Notes under the pieces: generated by a model | Database searches by the model: none | What the model was told of the DNA's origin: nothing | The model's input: the letters and a program-made list of their open reading frames with translations, nothing else | Program-made: the position numbers and the translations under genes | Shown: positions 14,140-20,853 of the stretch, piece after piece | How positions within the stretch are numbered: position 1 is the first letter of the stretch | How the letters are laid out: each line of letters begins with the position of its first letter | DNA from: a virus | Direction: 5' to 3' (one strand) | Length of the DNA stretch: 20,853 nucleotides | IMG/VR virus record: IMGVR_UViG_3300024346_000638 | Location: 1 to 20,853 of that record

Positions 14140-17100
14140 ATGCTATCACTAGACATAGAAAACTCGATTCTTAATCCTGCTGCGGTACGTGCACTTAAAG
14201 ATACTCGTCTTGGTGAGTTGAAACGTAATTTTGCTGTATATTTTGGTTTCACAACACCAACTGAGCTAGCAAACTACTTTGCATTATCACAAGCGATTGG
14301 AACAGCGAATGCAAATGAAACTGGGAATACCGCAAGGGACAATCGTGCACCGGGATTGAACGAAGGTGTTCGTGGTGCAATAAACGATTTAAGTGTAAGA
14401 GCTGATCCAGAGCTAGCTCCTGTTTTTGCAAAACTGTTGGATTATGGAGGTGGCGCACGTAAAATTTTGGATGTTGATCAAGATGTTAGTTCTTCTGTAA
14501 GAGTTGGTTTGGATCAATTACTGTCGGCTGTAACCAACGAACAAAAGGCAAACAGAAGACACGCCATTGCTCGTTGTGTTAAACTTCACTATGCAGAAAA
14601 TGTGGTAGGGAATTCAGCGAACAATCTAGAAGGTAGCCCAGACAAAATCTTTTACTCTACGCTTGATCGGGCTATTCCTTCAACTGGGGATGCACAAAAA
14701 GATACAGAAATTCGCAGAAAGCTTTGTGCATTGCAAATGATAAATCCTTTGCTTGTACCGGGTGAAAAGAACTCAGAGTTGCTAACCGTTTTCTTTAACG
14801 CAATGCCAACGCTGGAAATGACAAGAGCAACACCTGTGATGAACATCAAGTTTTATTCATCCAGACAAGCAATAGAAGATAACAAACTTGCGGCGATCAC
14901 ATTGCAAAAGTTTGTTGAAGGTGCAAGAGATGTAGGCCAAAACACACCAGAAAACCTACCTTTGCGAGCTATCAGTTTGGCTAGTCAAATACCAACTGGT
15001 TCTGTTCCCGGTGATTTTGGCGGTGGGAGAGATTTTCAAAACTTTACAGTAGCAGGTTTGGAGTTGTTTCGTGCTCCCCAAACGTTAGTAAACATCGAAG
15101 CAACAAAAAACAAAGAAAACTATCTTGCTCCGGTAATTGATCCAATGCGTCCATTGGCTTCAATCAAGTCTTTTAGCATTGATATCAAAAGTGCATATGG
15201 TTTGCAAGGAACACGTTCAGCTACTTTGGAAATCATTTTGCATGATCGCTCACGCATGGGAGAGTTTGCTGATTTTATCAAACCAGATCGTTATGGTGAA
15301 TCGTTCCTCGAAGTTGAATACGGTTGGTCACATCCAGATCCCATGGGACAAAATCCATATGCAGATCTTTTGAATCTTACAAGAGCCATCGATCATTTTA
15401 CGGTTGTTACAAGTAACTTTAACTTTGATGATGTTGGACAAGTTAACATTACTTTGAACTTGATTGGTAGAGGTTCATCAGAAATCACAGAACTATCAAT
15501 CGTAGGTCAAGATTCTGCTGGACGTATTCAACAACAAATAAGAGAAGTGCAAAGACTTTCAGAAACAATCAACAGACTTTCTGGACTGGTTTTTCCTTCT
15601 CCCCCAGAAAACCAAAACAACAGAAATCAAAGACGTAGAGAAATCCGTGGCATACAAGGTTTAAGTGCTGCCGGTGATGCAACAAACAATTTGGTTCTTT
15701 CGAGGGATACCATAAGAGAACTTCATCGCTTGCAACAGACACTCGCCTCCAGAACAGGCAGAAATGTACAAAATCCTGCTCTTAGAGAAAATGCTAGACA
15801 GTTACAGTCAAAAATCAACGATCTTGTTGGTCGGAATATTCGTGAAAATGCTAATGCTCCCGGCGCTGGTGCAATCACAAACGTAACAAGAACAATTAAC
15901 CAAGAAGTACGAGAAATTCTAAACAGAATCAACCTTGCAGACGGACGAGCAAGAGCATCAGCAGCAAACTATTACAATGATAGCTTCTTGGAAACAATGC
16001 CACCTTTTGCATGGAACGCTTTAAAAAATGGCAATTTTTTAACACAAAACCGCATACAACCTTCTAGACAAGAAACACCAACAGGGCAGCTTCCTTCTAC
16101 GGGCAACAACGGAGCAACGGCTGGTCCCGGTACTGTTCCTGTTGAACAGTTTAGTGCAAACGCTGTGGTGTCATTAGGAACTTTAGTAACAGCTTTTATT
16201 GGTAAGCCTTTGGCTAGCCTTAAAAATCCGGATGGCAATCAAAAGTTTGAAGAAGTGCAGTTGTACTTTTATAACTTCAACAACAAAGCCAGTTTGATGA
16301 GTCATTGCAATATTTCTCAGTTTCCAGTAAGAACAGACTTCTTTGTTCGTGAGTATGGAAGAATGCGCATGGAAAACGTAGGCAGAACAGTTAACTTGAG
16401 CGTTAACGAGTTCATTAACTTTATTGCAACAAAGATTGTGGATGATCCTTTAAGTCCGGGTTACGGTATTGCCAGCCTTTACAAATACGAAAGAAACGAA
16501 CTAGTACCCGCTCACTCCAACACGTTTGATGATCAAATGTATACAAAAATGCGTAACTACAACATTGGTCATCACTCAGATTTCACCATGCCACAACTTA
16601 CTTTTGACATTGAAGCAACTCAAGCTGTTGTCAACAACAGAGTGGATGAAGGAAAAACGATACTTAAAATTCACATATATGACAAAGCTTGCTCACCCAA
16701 CAGTTCATTCAGGGAGTTATTAACGCTTGGAACAAGCAACGTAATGGGTGTTTTGAGTGCTTATGCAGGCGATGATCCTCAACGTCGAGCCACGGAATCA
16801 CAAGCGGCGCAGAACGGTGAAAGTGTGGAGCTTTTGAGAGAGAACTGGAGGGTTTTGCATAGTCGTCTTGTTGAGGAGTGCAGGTCTATGGGTTTGATTG
16901 AAAACATGAGACCTTTGCAACGCAGCGATGGTGCTTCTTTTCCTCAATATCGTTTTGTTGGTGGTGCTCAAAAACTCAAAGAGTTTGTTATGAAAAGCGT
17001 ACCTCATATCATATACGGTGCAATGGGAACAACAATTCGTACTGCTACTGTAAGCTCTATGAGCGATCCTAACTTGAACACAGTCAACATGTTACGTTCT

Positions 17101-17445
17101 CTTAGTGCCTCTCCTATTCAACCTAATGGTGAACAAACCGGCGGTGTTCCACTAAGTGTTTATCCAGTTGAACTAAGCATGACAAGTTTAGGTTGTCCGT
17201 TCTTGCGATATGGTCAAGAGTTATTCGTGGACTATAACACAAACACTTCGATCGATAACATATATTACATCACAGGTTTGCAGCATAAAATTGAAGCTGG
17301 GAGCTTTGAAACAACCATCAAATTTACAGCAAACGATGCCTTTGGTCAATATCGCAACCTTATTGGTCAACTTAACACGGCAGAAACTTCGCTTTCAAAC
17401 ATGCATGGGGAATCAATCCCACCATCAACAAACCAACGCCGATAA
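14140..17445 (+). CDS. gp27-like baseplate hub protein, 1101 aa
   Basis: The C-terminus (about residues 1007-1075) has PVELSMTSLGCPFLRYGQ, then IDNIYYITGLQHKIEAGSFETT, the typical ending of baseplate hub proteins (T4 gp27 / gpD class) where Y.ITG..H.I..G.F.T precedes the final strands. A first hub-like part at about 335-401 has SIKSFSIDIKSAYG, ATLEIILHDRSRM and FLEVEYGWSHPDP. Between them is a long Arg/Gln/Asn-rich helical insert (about 462-600) predicted to be coiled coil, which makes the protein far longer than T4 gp27 (about 390 aa). The start follows ATAGGATAAA. No lysozyme or peptidase motif was seen, so any lytic part would be elsewhere. It ends the tail module. Confidence 0.75.
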   Translation: MLSLDIENSILNPAAVRALKDTRLGELKRNFAVYFGFTTPTELANYFALSQAIGTANANETGNTARDNRAPGLNEGVRGAINDLSVRADPELAPVFAKLLDYGGGARKILDVDQDVSSSVRVGLDQLLSAVTNEQKANRRHAIARCVKLHYAENVVGNSANNLEGSPDKIFYSTLDRAIPSTGDAQKDTEIRRKLCALQMINPLLVPGEKNSELLTVFFNAMPTLEMTRATPVMNIKFYSSRQAIEDNKLAAITLQKFVEGARDVGQNTPENLPLRAISLASQIPTGSVPGDFGGGRDFQNFTVAGLELFRAPQTLVNIEATKNKENYLAPVIDPMRPLASIKSFSIDIKSAYGLQGTRSATLEIILHDRSRMGEFADFIKPDRYGESFLEVEYGWSHPDPMGQNPYADLLNLTRAIDHFTVVTSNFNFDDVGQVNITLNLIGRGSSEITELSIVGQDSAGRIQQQIREVQRLSETINRLSGLVFPSPPENQNNRNQRRREIRGIQGLSAAGDATNNLVLSRDTIRELHRLQQTLASRTGRNVQNPALRENARQLQSKINDLVGRNIRENANAPGAGAITNVTRTINQEVREILNRINLADGRARASAANYYNDSFLETMPPFAWNALKNGNFLTQNRIQPSRQETPTGQLPSTGNNGATAGPGTVPVEQFSANAVVSLGTLVTAFIGKPLASLKNPDGNQKFEEVQLYFYNFNNKASLMSHCNISQFPVRTDFFVREYGRMRMENVGRTVNLSVNEFINFIATKIVDDPLSPGYGIASLYKYERNELVPAHSNTFDDQMYTKMRNYNIGHHSDFTMPQLTFDIEATQAVVNNRVDEGKTILKIHIYDKACSPNSSFRELLTLGTSNVMGVLSAYAGDDPQRRATESQAAQNGESVELLRENWRVLHSRLVEECRSMGLIENMRPLQRSDGASFPQYRFVGGAQKLKEFVMKSVPHIIYGAMGTTIRTATVSSMSDPNLNTVNMLRSLSASPIQPNGEQTGGVPLSVYPVELSMTSLGCPFLRYGQELFVDYNTNTSIDNIYYITGLQHKIEAGSFETTIKFTANDAFGQYRNLIGQLNTAETSLSNMHGESIPPSTNQRR

Positions 17446-17478
17446 ATCATTTATTTAAACTTCAACATATGGTAACGT

Positions 17479-18591
17479 ATGGTCATGGATCATATCGAAG
17501 AACTCATCTCGCAGTTATATCTCGTCAGACAACCGCAACAACCTCCAGAACCGTTTATAAGGGCTTATAGGGGCTTGTCTCCAAGGCTGCAAGGCAATGC
17601 CGTACCTTGGCATTTAACGCTGCCTAAAAGCCTGTATAATCAGATTGAAAGGGATCAAGAAAGGTTCCACGCTGAACTTAACAGTCTAGATCTTGGATAT
17701 CTTCAAGACGTGTATATTCCAACACAAAAAGTGTTTGATTATATCATGCCAGCAAAGATTAATGTTGAACGTTATGAACAGTACGCAAAACTGGATCAAA
17801 CTGGTCATATCACATCGTTTAAACCAAACGGTTTAGGTTATGCTCAACCGGTTGAATATGATCGTGTAAGCAACATTACAGGAAGATTTAAAACAACTTC
17901 TGGACCTATGCTCTTGCACCTTCCAAAAATTTATCGAAGTGTGCTTGAAAGTCGTTGGGGTAATAATGGTCAGGTTATCTCCTTAGACTATAAATCACTG
18001 GAACCGAGAGTGTTGTTGGCTACATGTGGAACACAACCAAGGGAGAGGGACGTATATGACTCTATTGGTCTCTCTTTATTCCAAGATAATCTGGAAGTAA
18101 CCCGTGAGGTTGTTAAGAAGATTGTTTTGTCTGAGCTATATGGAGCGGGCATAGAAACTCTACGTCAACGTTTACCCAACATTCAAAATCTTGAAGCAGT
18201 TGTTAAGCAGATTGCAGAATGGTTCGGTTTAGAATCTCTTCGTTCCAAACTGTATGAACAGTGGAAAGAAACTGGATATAAGTTCGTCACCAATTTTTAT
18301 GGGAGAAGAGTTAAGACTGAAACTGCACACACGCTTGTGAATCATTACGTACAAAGTACGGCAGTGGATGTTGCAACGTTGGGATTCTTGAATATTCTAG
18401 ATTATGTGGCAGAGATCGGTAAAGAGGATGAGATTATTCCTATGTTTATTCTTCACGATGCGTTGGTGCTTGATATTCATGAAAATAGTTTTAGTATGAT
18501 TAATGGTTTGTGTAAATTGGGTAGTATGGACATCAGGAATCTAGAAGCCACCACATTTTATATGTCAATAGACAAAAGGTTTTCAGAATAA
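17479..18591 (+). CDS. Miniature family A DNA polymerase (palm/fingers only), 370 aa
   Basis: Motifs of PolA-type polymerases are present in order: TGRFKTT (T-G-R), motif A SLDYKSLEPRV with catalytic D170, motif B R209-x3-K213-x7-Y221-G222 (REVVKKIVLSELYGAG), QSTAVDVATLGF, and motif C LHDALVLD with H326 and catalytic D327. The second acidic residue of the usual HDE is Ala328. The position equivalent to E. coli Phe762 is Leu217. Only about 140 residues precede the T-G-R motif, so there is no 3'-5' or 5'-3' exonuclease domain and a reduced thumb. ATG 17479 is used; ATG 17485 is an alternative, and neither has a strong Shine-Dalgarno. The TAA overlaps the next ATG. Split PolA genes are known in the T4-related thermophage RM378, so the exonuclease may be encoded elsewhere. 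It could also serve repair. Confidence 0.82.
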   Translation: MVMDHIEELISQLYLVRQPQQPPEPFIRAYRGLSPRLQGNAVPWHLTLPKSLYNQIERDQERFHAELNSLDLGYLQDVYIPTQKVFDYIMPAKINVERYEQYAKLDQTGHITSFKPNGLGYAQPVEYDRVSNITGRFKTTSGPMLLHLPKIYRSVLESRWGNNGQVISLDYKSLEPRVLLATCGTQPRERDVYDSIGLSLFQDNLEVTREVVKKIVLSELYGAGIETLRQRLPNIQNLEAVVKQIAEWFGLESLRSKLYEQWKETGYKFVTNFYGRRVKTETAHTLVNHYVQSTAVDVATLGFLNILDYVAEIGKEDEIIPMFILHDALVLDIHENSFSMINGLCKLGSMDIRNLEATTFYMSIDKRFSE

Positions 18592-18956
18592 TGACGCTTA
18601 CGAAAGAAAAAGCAATTGAGCTCGCTTACTTTCTCTTTGAGAAAGAAACGAAAAGAGATATTAAGCCATTGCAACTTGAAGTATTGAAAAATAGTTCTCT
18701 TTCGAAAAGAGCATATTCTGCTTTTATTTCTCGATCAGAGGAGGATTGTCCTAATGAATATGTCCGTGATGTGATAAGTTCATGCGGCAGCACTGAACAG
18801 CTAGCATTGGACAATCTGTATTCACTCTTAGTGCGTACGCTTGGTGAGGAGGAACAACATGTTAAGAACACCATTGAAACGCTAGAATTTTTGCTTGCCG
18901 ATAACAAAACCAGACTGAGTAAAGTTCAACAACTAAAACAGGAAATAAATCTATGA
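18591..18956 (+). CDS. Hypothetical helical protein in the replication operon, 121 aa
   Basis: Starts at the last base of the polymerase stop (TAATG) and overlaps the HD-domain gene by ATGA, so all three are translated as one coupled set. The product is helical and charged, with a Lys/Glu-rich N-terminus (MTLTKEKAIELAYFLFEKET), two Cys at about residues 43 and 59, and a coiled-coil-like C-terminus (HVKNTIETLEFLLADNKTRL). No family is recognised. The coupling suggests a partner or accessory subunit of the small polymerase or the HD enzyme, which is inference. Confidence 0.75.
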   Translation: MTLTKEKAIELAYFLFEKETKRDIKPLQLEVLKNSSLSKRAYSAFISRSEEDCPNEYVRDVISSCGSTEQLALDNLYSLLVRTLGEEEQHVKNTIETLEFLLADNKTRLSKVQQLKQEINL

Positions 18957-19561
18957 ACCAAGAACAAGTAATCATTAAGAACTTTGAGCTTTTCAAGACA
19001 CAGGCTTCGAAGCTTGGTACAAAGGGAGGTTCTATTATAAGTTATATGGATAACAACAGTGAACGAATCATGCTTGCACCTGCTTCAACAAAGCGAGATT
19101 ATACTTGCTGCCATCCCGGTGGCCTCGTGGAGCATTCTTTGCGTGTACTACAAAACATGGCCAAGCTGCGTCAGGTATACAATCTTACGGACTCTGTATC
19201 AACTCAGAGTATTATTCTTTGTTCTTTGTTTCATGACATTGGCAAAGTTGGTACGGAAAGTAAGGAATACTACGTAGATAACACAAGTGATTGGCATCGT
19301 GATAAACTAGGCATTTATTACAACGTTGCCGATCGATTCCAGCATGTACCAGTATCTCAACTAAGCCTTTTTACACTTTCTCAAAATAAGGTTGAGATTG
19401 ATATTGATGAGTGGTATGCTGTATCAACGATCGGAAGCAAAGGTCAGCGAGAAGAGCTTCCATCGCAAGGAGAACCTTGGATTTCTGTTCTTCTTTCACA
19501 AGCTGTAAAAGCTGCTTGTGTAATGGGTAAAGGTAAAGAAAAGGTTCTTTCAATCCAATAA
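18953..19561 (+). CDS. HD-domain phosphohydrolase, 202 aa
   Basis: HPGGLVEHSLRVL (H54, E60, H61) followed by LFHDIGK (H94-D95, K98) are the metal-binding signatures of HD-domain hydrolases. Phage members of this type usually act on nucleotides or nucleic acid phosphates. The first His/Gly-rich motif matches the 'afPGGLveHsl' pattern of phage and bacterial HD enzymes. Beyond residue 130, DIDEWYAVSTIGSKG occupies the place of the usual E-x-AI-x-HxG helix, with the His replaced, so metal ligation there may differ. A Cys pair (TCCHPGG) sits just before the first motif. Overlaps the upstream gene by four bases. Substrate cannot be read from the sequence. Confidence 0.85.
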   Translation: MNQEQVIIKNFELFKTQASKLGTKGGSIISYMDNNSERIMLAPASTKRDYTCCHPGGLVEHSLRVLQNMAKLRQVYNLTDSVSTQSIILCSLFHDIGKVGTESKEYYVDNTSDWHRDKLGIYYNVADRFQHVPVSQLSLFTLSQNKVEIDIDEWYAVSTIGSKGQREELPSQGEPWISVLLSQAVKAACVMGKGKEKVLSIQ

Positions 19562-19664
19562 CAATATTCGCTGGCATAATATTTAGTAGGTAGACCACCC
19601 TATTAGGTATTAATTCAATACAACCAAACAACAATTGTGGTCAAGAAAGAAAAGAGCAAATATC
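19562..19664 (+). promoter_or_regulatory. A-rich leader of the ssDNA-binding protein gene
   Basis: The 103 bases between the HD gene and the gp32-like gene have no ORF of note. The last 50 bases are A/C-rich and poor in structure apart from the short palindrome ACAATTGT, then turn purine-rich (AAGAAAGAAAAGAG) before the ATG. Upstream there is an A/T-rich GCATAATATTTAG that could be part of a promoter. In T4, gp32 represses its own translation by binding an unstructured A/U-rich leader; a similar mechanism is possible here but is inference. Confidence 0.3.
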
Positions 19665-20501
19665 ATGGCAAGTTACAATCTCGATGCAATCAAAGCAGCT
19701 CTAACCAAAAACGATAAATCATCAACGGCTGGTAAGGGAACACAACAAAAACAGGCATATTGGAAGCCTACGATGGGTGAACACGATATTCGTTTTCTTC
19801 CCATTGTAAATTCTTCAAACGAGCCGTTTCAAACAGTGGCTTATTATGGGGAACCACTAACAGCAAACCGTCTGGTTGCACCATACGCATTCGGGCTTCC
19901 AGATCCTATCAAGGAACAGTTTGAAGAGCTTCGCAACAGCAAGAAGCATCCTGATGGTTGGTCTATTGCCAAACACCTTCGTGCCAAGGAACGTTTTTAT
20001 GCGGTTATCCTTGTTCGTGGTGAAGAAGACAAAGGTCCGCAAGTTTGGGAGTTCTCAAAGGAAACTCGTGATCAAGTTTATGGCATCCTTACACACAAGG
20101 ATAACATCGACGAAGACATGCTTTCACCTGATGCAGGTTATGACTTCACTTGCTCGGTTACGCAAGTAATCGAAGGTGGCAAGCCACGCATCTACAAGGG
20201 TTCACCCGTGAAGCAAATCAACCTTCAAGCTCGCAAAAAGCCTTCTCCCCTAAGCAAGGACAAAGCCCAAACGAAGAAATGGCTGGAAGCAGTTCCAAAT
20301 CTTGAAGAAATGATCAAGCGACAATGCAAAGCACCAGAAGAACTCGTCGAAGTGCTCGAACAGTTTGTTGCAAATCTTACAAGTGGTCCTGCTCCTGCCT
20401 CAACTCGTGAGTCTGGAACGGATCTTACCGAAGCCCGCACCGGTAAAGCAATCGCTAACCCTGCCTCTGATAAACTTGATAACGCTTTCGCTGATCTGTA
20501 A
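19665..20501 (+). CDS. gp32-like single-stranded DNA-binding protein, 278 aa
   Basis: Coats ssDNA during replication and recombination. The ATG at 19665 is chosen (MASYNLDAIKAALTKND); an in-frame TTG at 19635 would add ten residues. The OB-fold region matches T4 gp32 in pattern: a basic N-terminal arm, GEHDIRFLP (about residues 38-46), ERFYAVILVRGEED...GPQVWEFSKETRDQVYGIL (interrupted), then DFTCSVTQV and a Thr/Pro/Ala linker to an acidic end LDNAFADL, like the acidic tip of T4 gp32 that contacts partner proteins. T4 gp32 has a zinc site (Cys/His) between the first two blocks; here that stretch has no Cys pair, so the zinc subdomain appears absent. It follows the polymerase and HD genes, consistent with a replication module. 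Confidence 0.85.
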   Translation: MASYNLDAIKAALTKNDKSSTAGKGTQQKQAYWKPTMGEHDIRFLPIVNSSNEPFQTVAYYGEPLTANRLVAPYAFGLPDPIKEQFEELRNSKKHPDGWSIAKHLRAKERFYAVILVRGEEDKGPQVWEFSKETRDQVYGILTHKDNIDEDMLSPDAGYDFTCSVTQVIEGGKPRIYKGSPVKQINLQARKKPSPLSKDKAQTKKWLEAVPNLEEMIKRQCKAPEELVEVLEQFVANLTSGPAPASTRESGTDLTEARTGKAIANPASDKLDNAFADL

Positions 20502-20536
20502 TGCAATAACTTAACTTACCGTATCTCCTCCTCTTC

Positions 20537-20583
20537 AAACCGAAAACCCCGGCAGGATTTGTTTCCTCCGGGGTTTTCGGTTT
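20537..20583. terminator. Strong bidirectional intrinsic terminator
   Basis: AAACCGAAAACCCCGG (20537-20552) pairs exactly with CCGGGGTTTTCGGTTT (20568-20583). The intervening bases add a 4-bp inner stem AGGA (20554-20557) with TCCT (20564-20567), closing a 6-base loop. T residues follow on the plus strand (TTTT at 20581-20584), and the A residues at its 5' side act likewise for the minus strand. It lies between the convergent gp32-like and 80-aa genes and probably ends both transcripts. Confidence 0.92.
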
Positions 20584-20600
20584 TCTGAGCTTAATCAAAT

Positions 20601-20843
20601 TTAGAATCGATACTTTTTATGACCAGCACCCGCCAAGTCTTCGAAGTTTGATTGTTCGATATTTTCAATATCTTTTACAAACTTTCTTAGGTAATCGATT
20701 TTCCCTGAGTTTGCGTAATTTTCTCCGAACTCAGCAGCTAGTCTTGTTATTTCTTGTTTTTGATCTTCATCAAAATAAGATTCTTGTACATCCATAATCG
20801 CTTCTTTAATCAAACCTTTTAGTTGTTTTACTGTAATCTTCAT
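20601..20843 (-). CDS. Small protein with a QLK-hIKEA N-terminal leader, 80 aa
   Basis: AGGAG five bases before the ATG on the minus strand is a strong ribosome binding site. The N-terminus ITVKQLKGLIKEAIMDV closely resembles the leader of the 131-aa protein at 98-493 (LTYKQLKAIIKECACQA). The remainder is acidic and helical (DEDQKQEITRLAAEFG; YLRKFVKDIENIEQ) with a basic aromatic end HKKYRF. No family is recognised. Short N-terminal leaders of this general kind direct internal proteins into the T4 prohead (capsid targeting sequence), so a packaged or prohead-core protein is possible; this is inference. Confidence 0.75.
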   Translation of the reverse strand: MKITVKQLKGLIKEAIMDVQESYFDEDQKQEITRLAAEFGENYANSGKIDYLRKFVKDIENIEQSNFEDLAGAGHKKYRF

Positions 20844-20853
20844 TTGAACTCCT

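Noticed and set aside
17440-17478. Terminator between the hub gene and the polymerase gene
   Set aside because: Only a short A/T palindrome (ATAAATCATTTAT) is present, without GC stem or T-run.
1-20853. tRNA genes, CRISPR array, integrase or attachment site
   Set aside because: Gaps between genes are too short for tRNAs, no regularly spaced repeats occur, and no recombinase motifs were seen.

Overview
The window reads as a stretch of a tailed, contractile-tail (myovirus-type) bacteriophage genome distantly related to T4. Evidence: a gp26-like baseplate/tail chaperone with a four-Cys motif, a giant tape measure protein, a gp53-like LysM-fold baseplate protein, a gp27-like hub protein, a gp32-like ssDNA-binding protein, gene overlaps of the ATGA type and almost no non-coding DNA. 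Several proteins carry sequence signatures I associate with marine T4-like phages, but the host cannot be told from this sequence. I see no tRNA, CRISPR, integrase or insertion sequence.

Layout. (1) 1-2112, plus strand: tail of an upstream gene, two small helical proteins, then a gp26-like gene and an out-of-frame gp51-like partner joined through an overlap containing a run of seven T (candidate programmed frameshift). In T4 the order 26-51-27-28-29 leads to the tape measure gene, so this pair is where tail assembly chaperones are expected. (2) 2113-4271: an accessory insert between the chaperones and the tape measure, made of a 110-aa unknown and thymidine kinase on the plus strand, meeting three small genes on the minus strand (171-aa Cys/basic protein, 66-aa coiled-coil protein, 115-aa unknown). 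Short leader-like repeats flank these minus genes. (3) 4354-17445, plus strand: tail/baseplate module - 1886-aa tape measure, 64-aa protein, 1191-aa structural protein with a central membrane-like segment, gp53-like protein, 1101-aa hub protein. (4) 17479-20501, plus strand: replication module - a miniature family A DNA polymerase (palm/fingers only), a 121-aa unknown, an HD-domain phosphohydrolase and a gp32-like ssDNA-binding protein; the first three overlap head to tail. (5) A strong bidirectional hairpin terminator separates this from an 80-aa minus-strand gene whose N-terminus resembles that of the 131-aa protein at the left end.

The two points of greatest interest are the frameshift-linked gp26/gp51 pair and the stand-alone 370-aa PolA-type polymerase with a Leu at the position equivalent to E. 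coli Phe762, in a phage whose tail genes are T4-like (T4 itself uses a family B polymerase). Also notable are two hairpins with the same 12-nt loop size placed at translation starts, and an approximately 70-residue hydrophobic repeat inside the tape measure protein.
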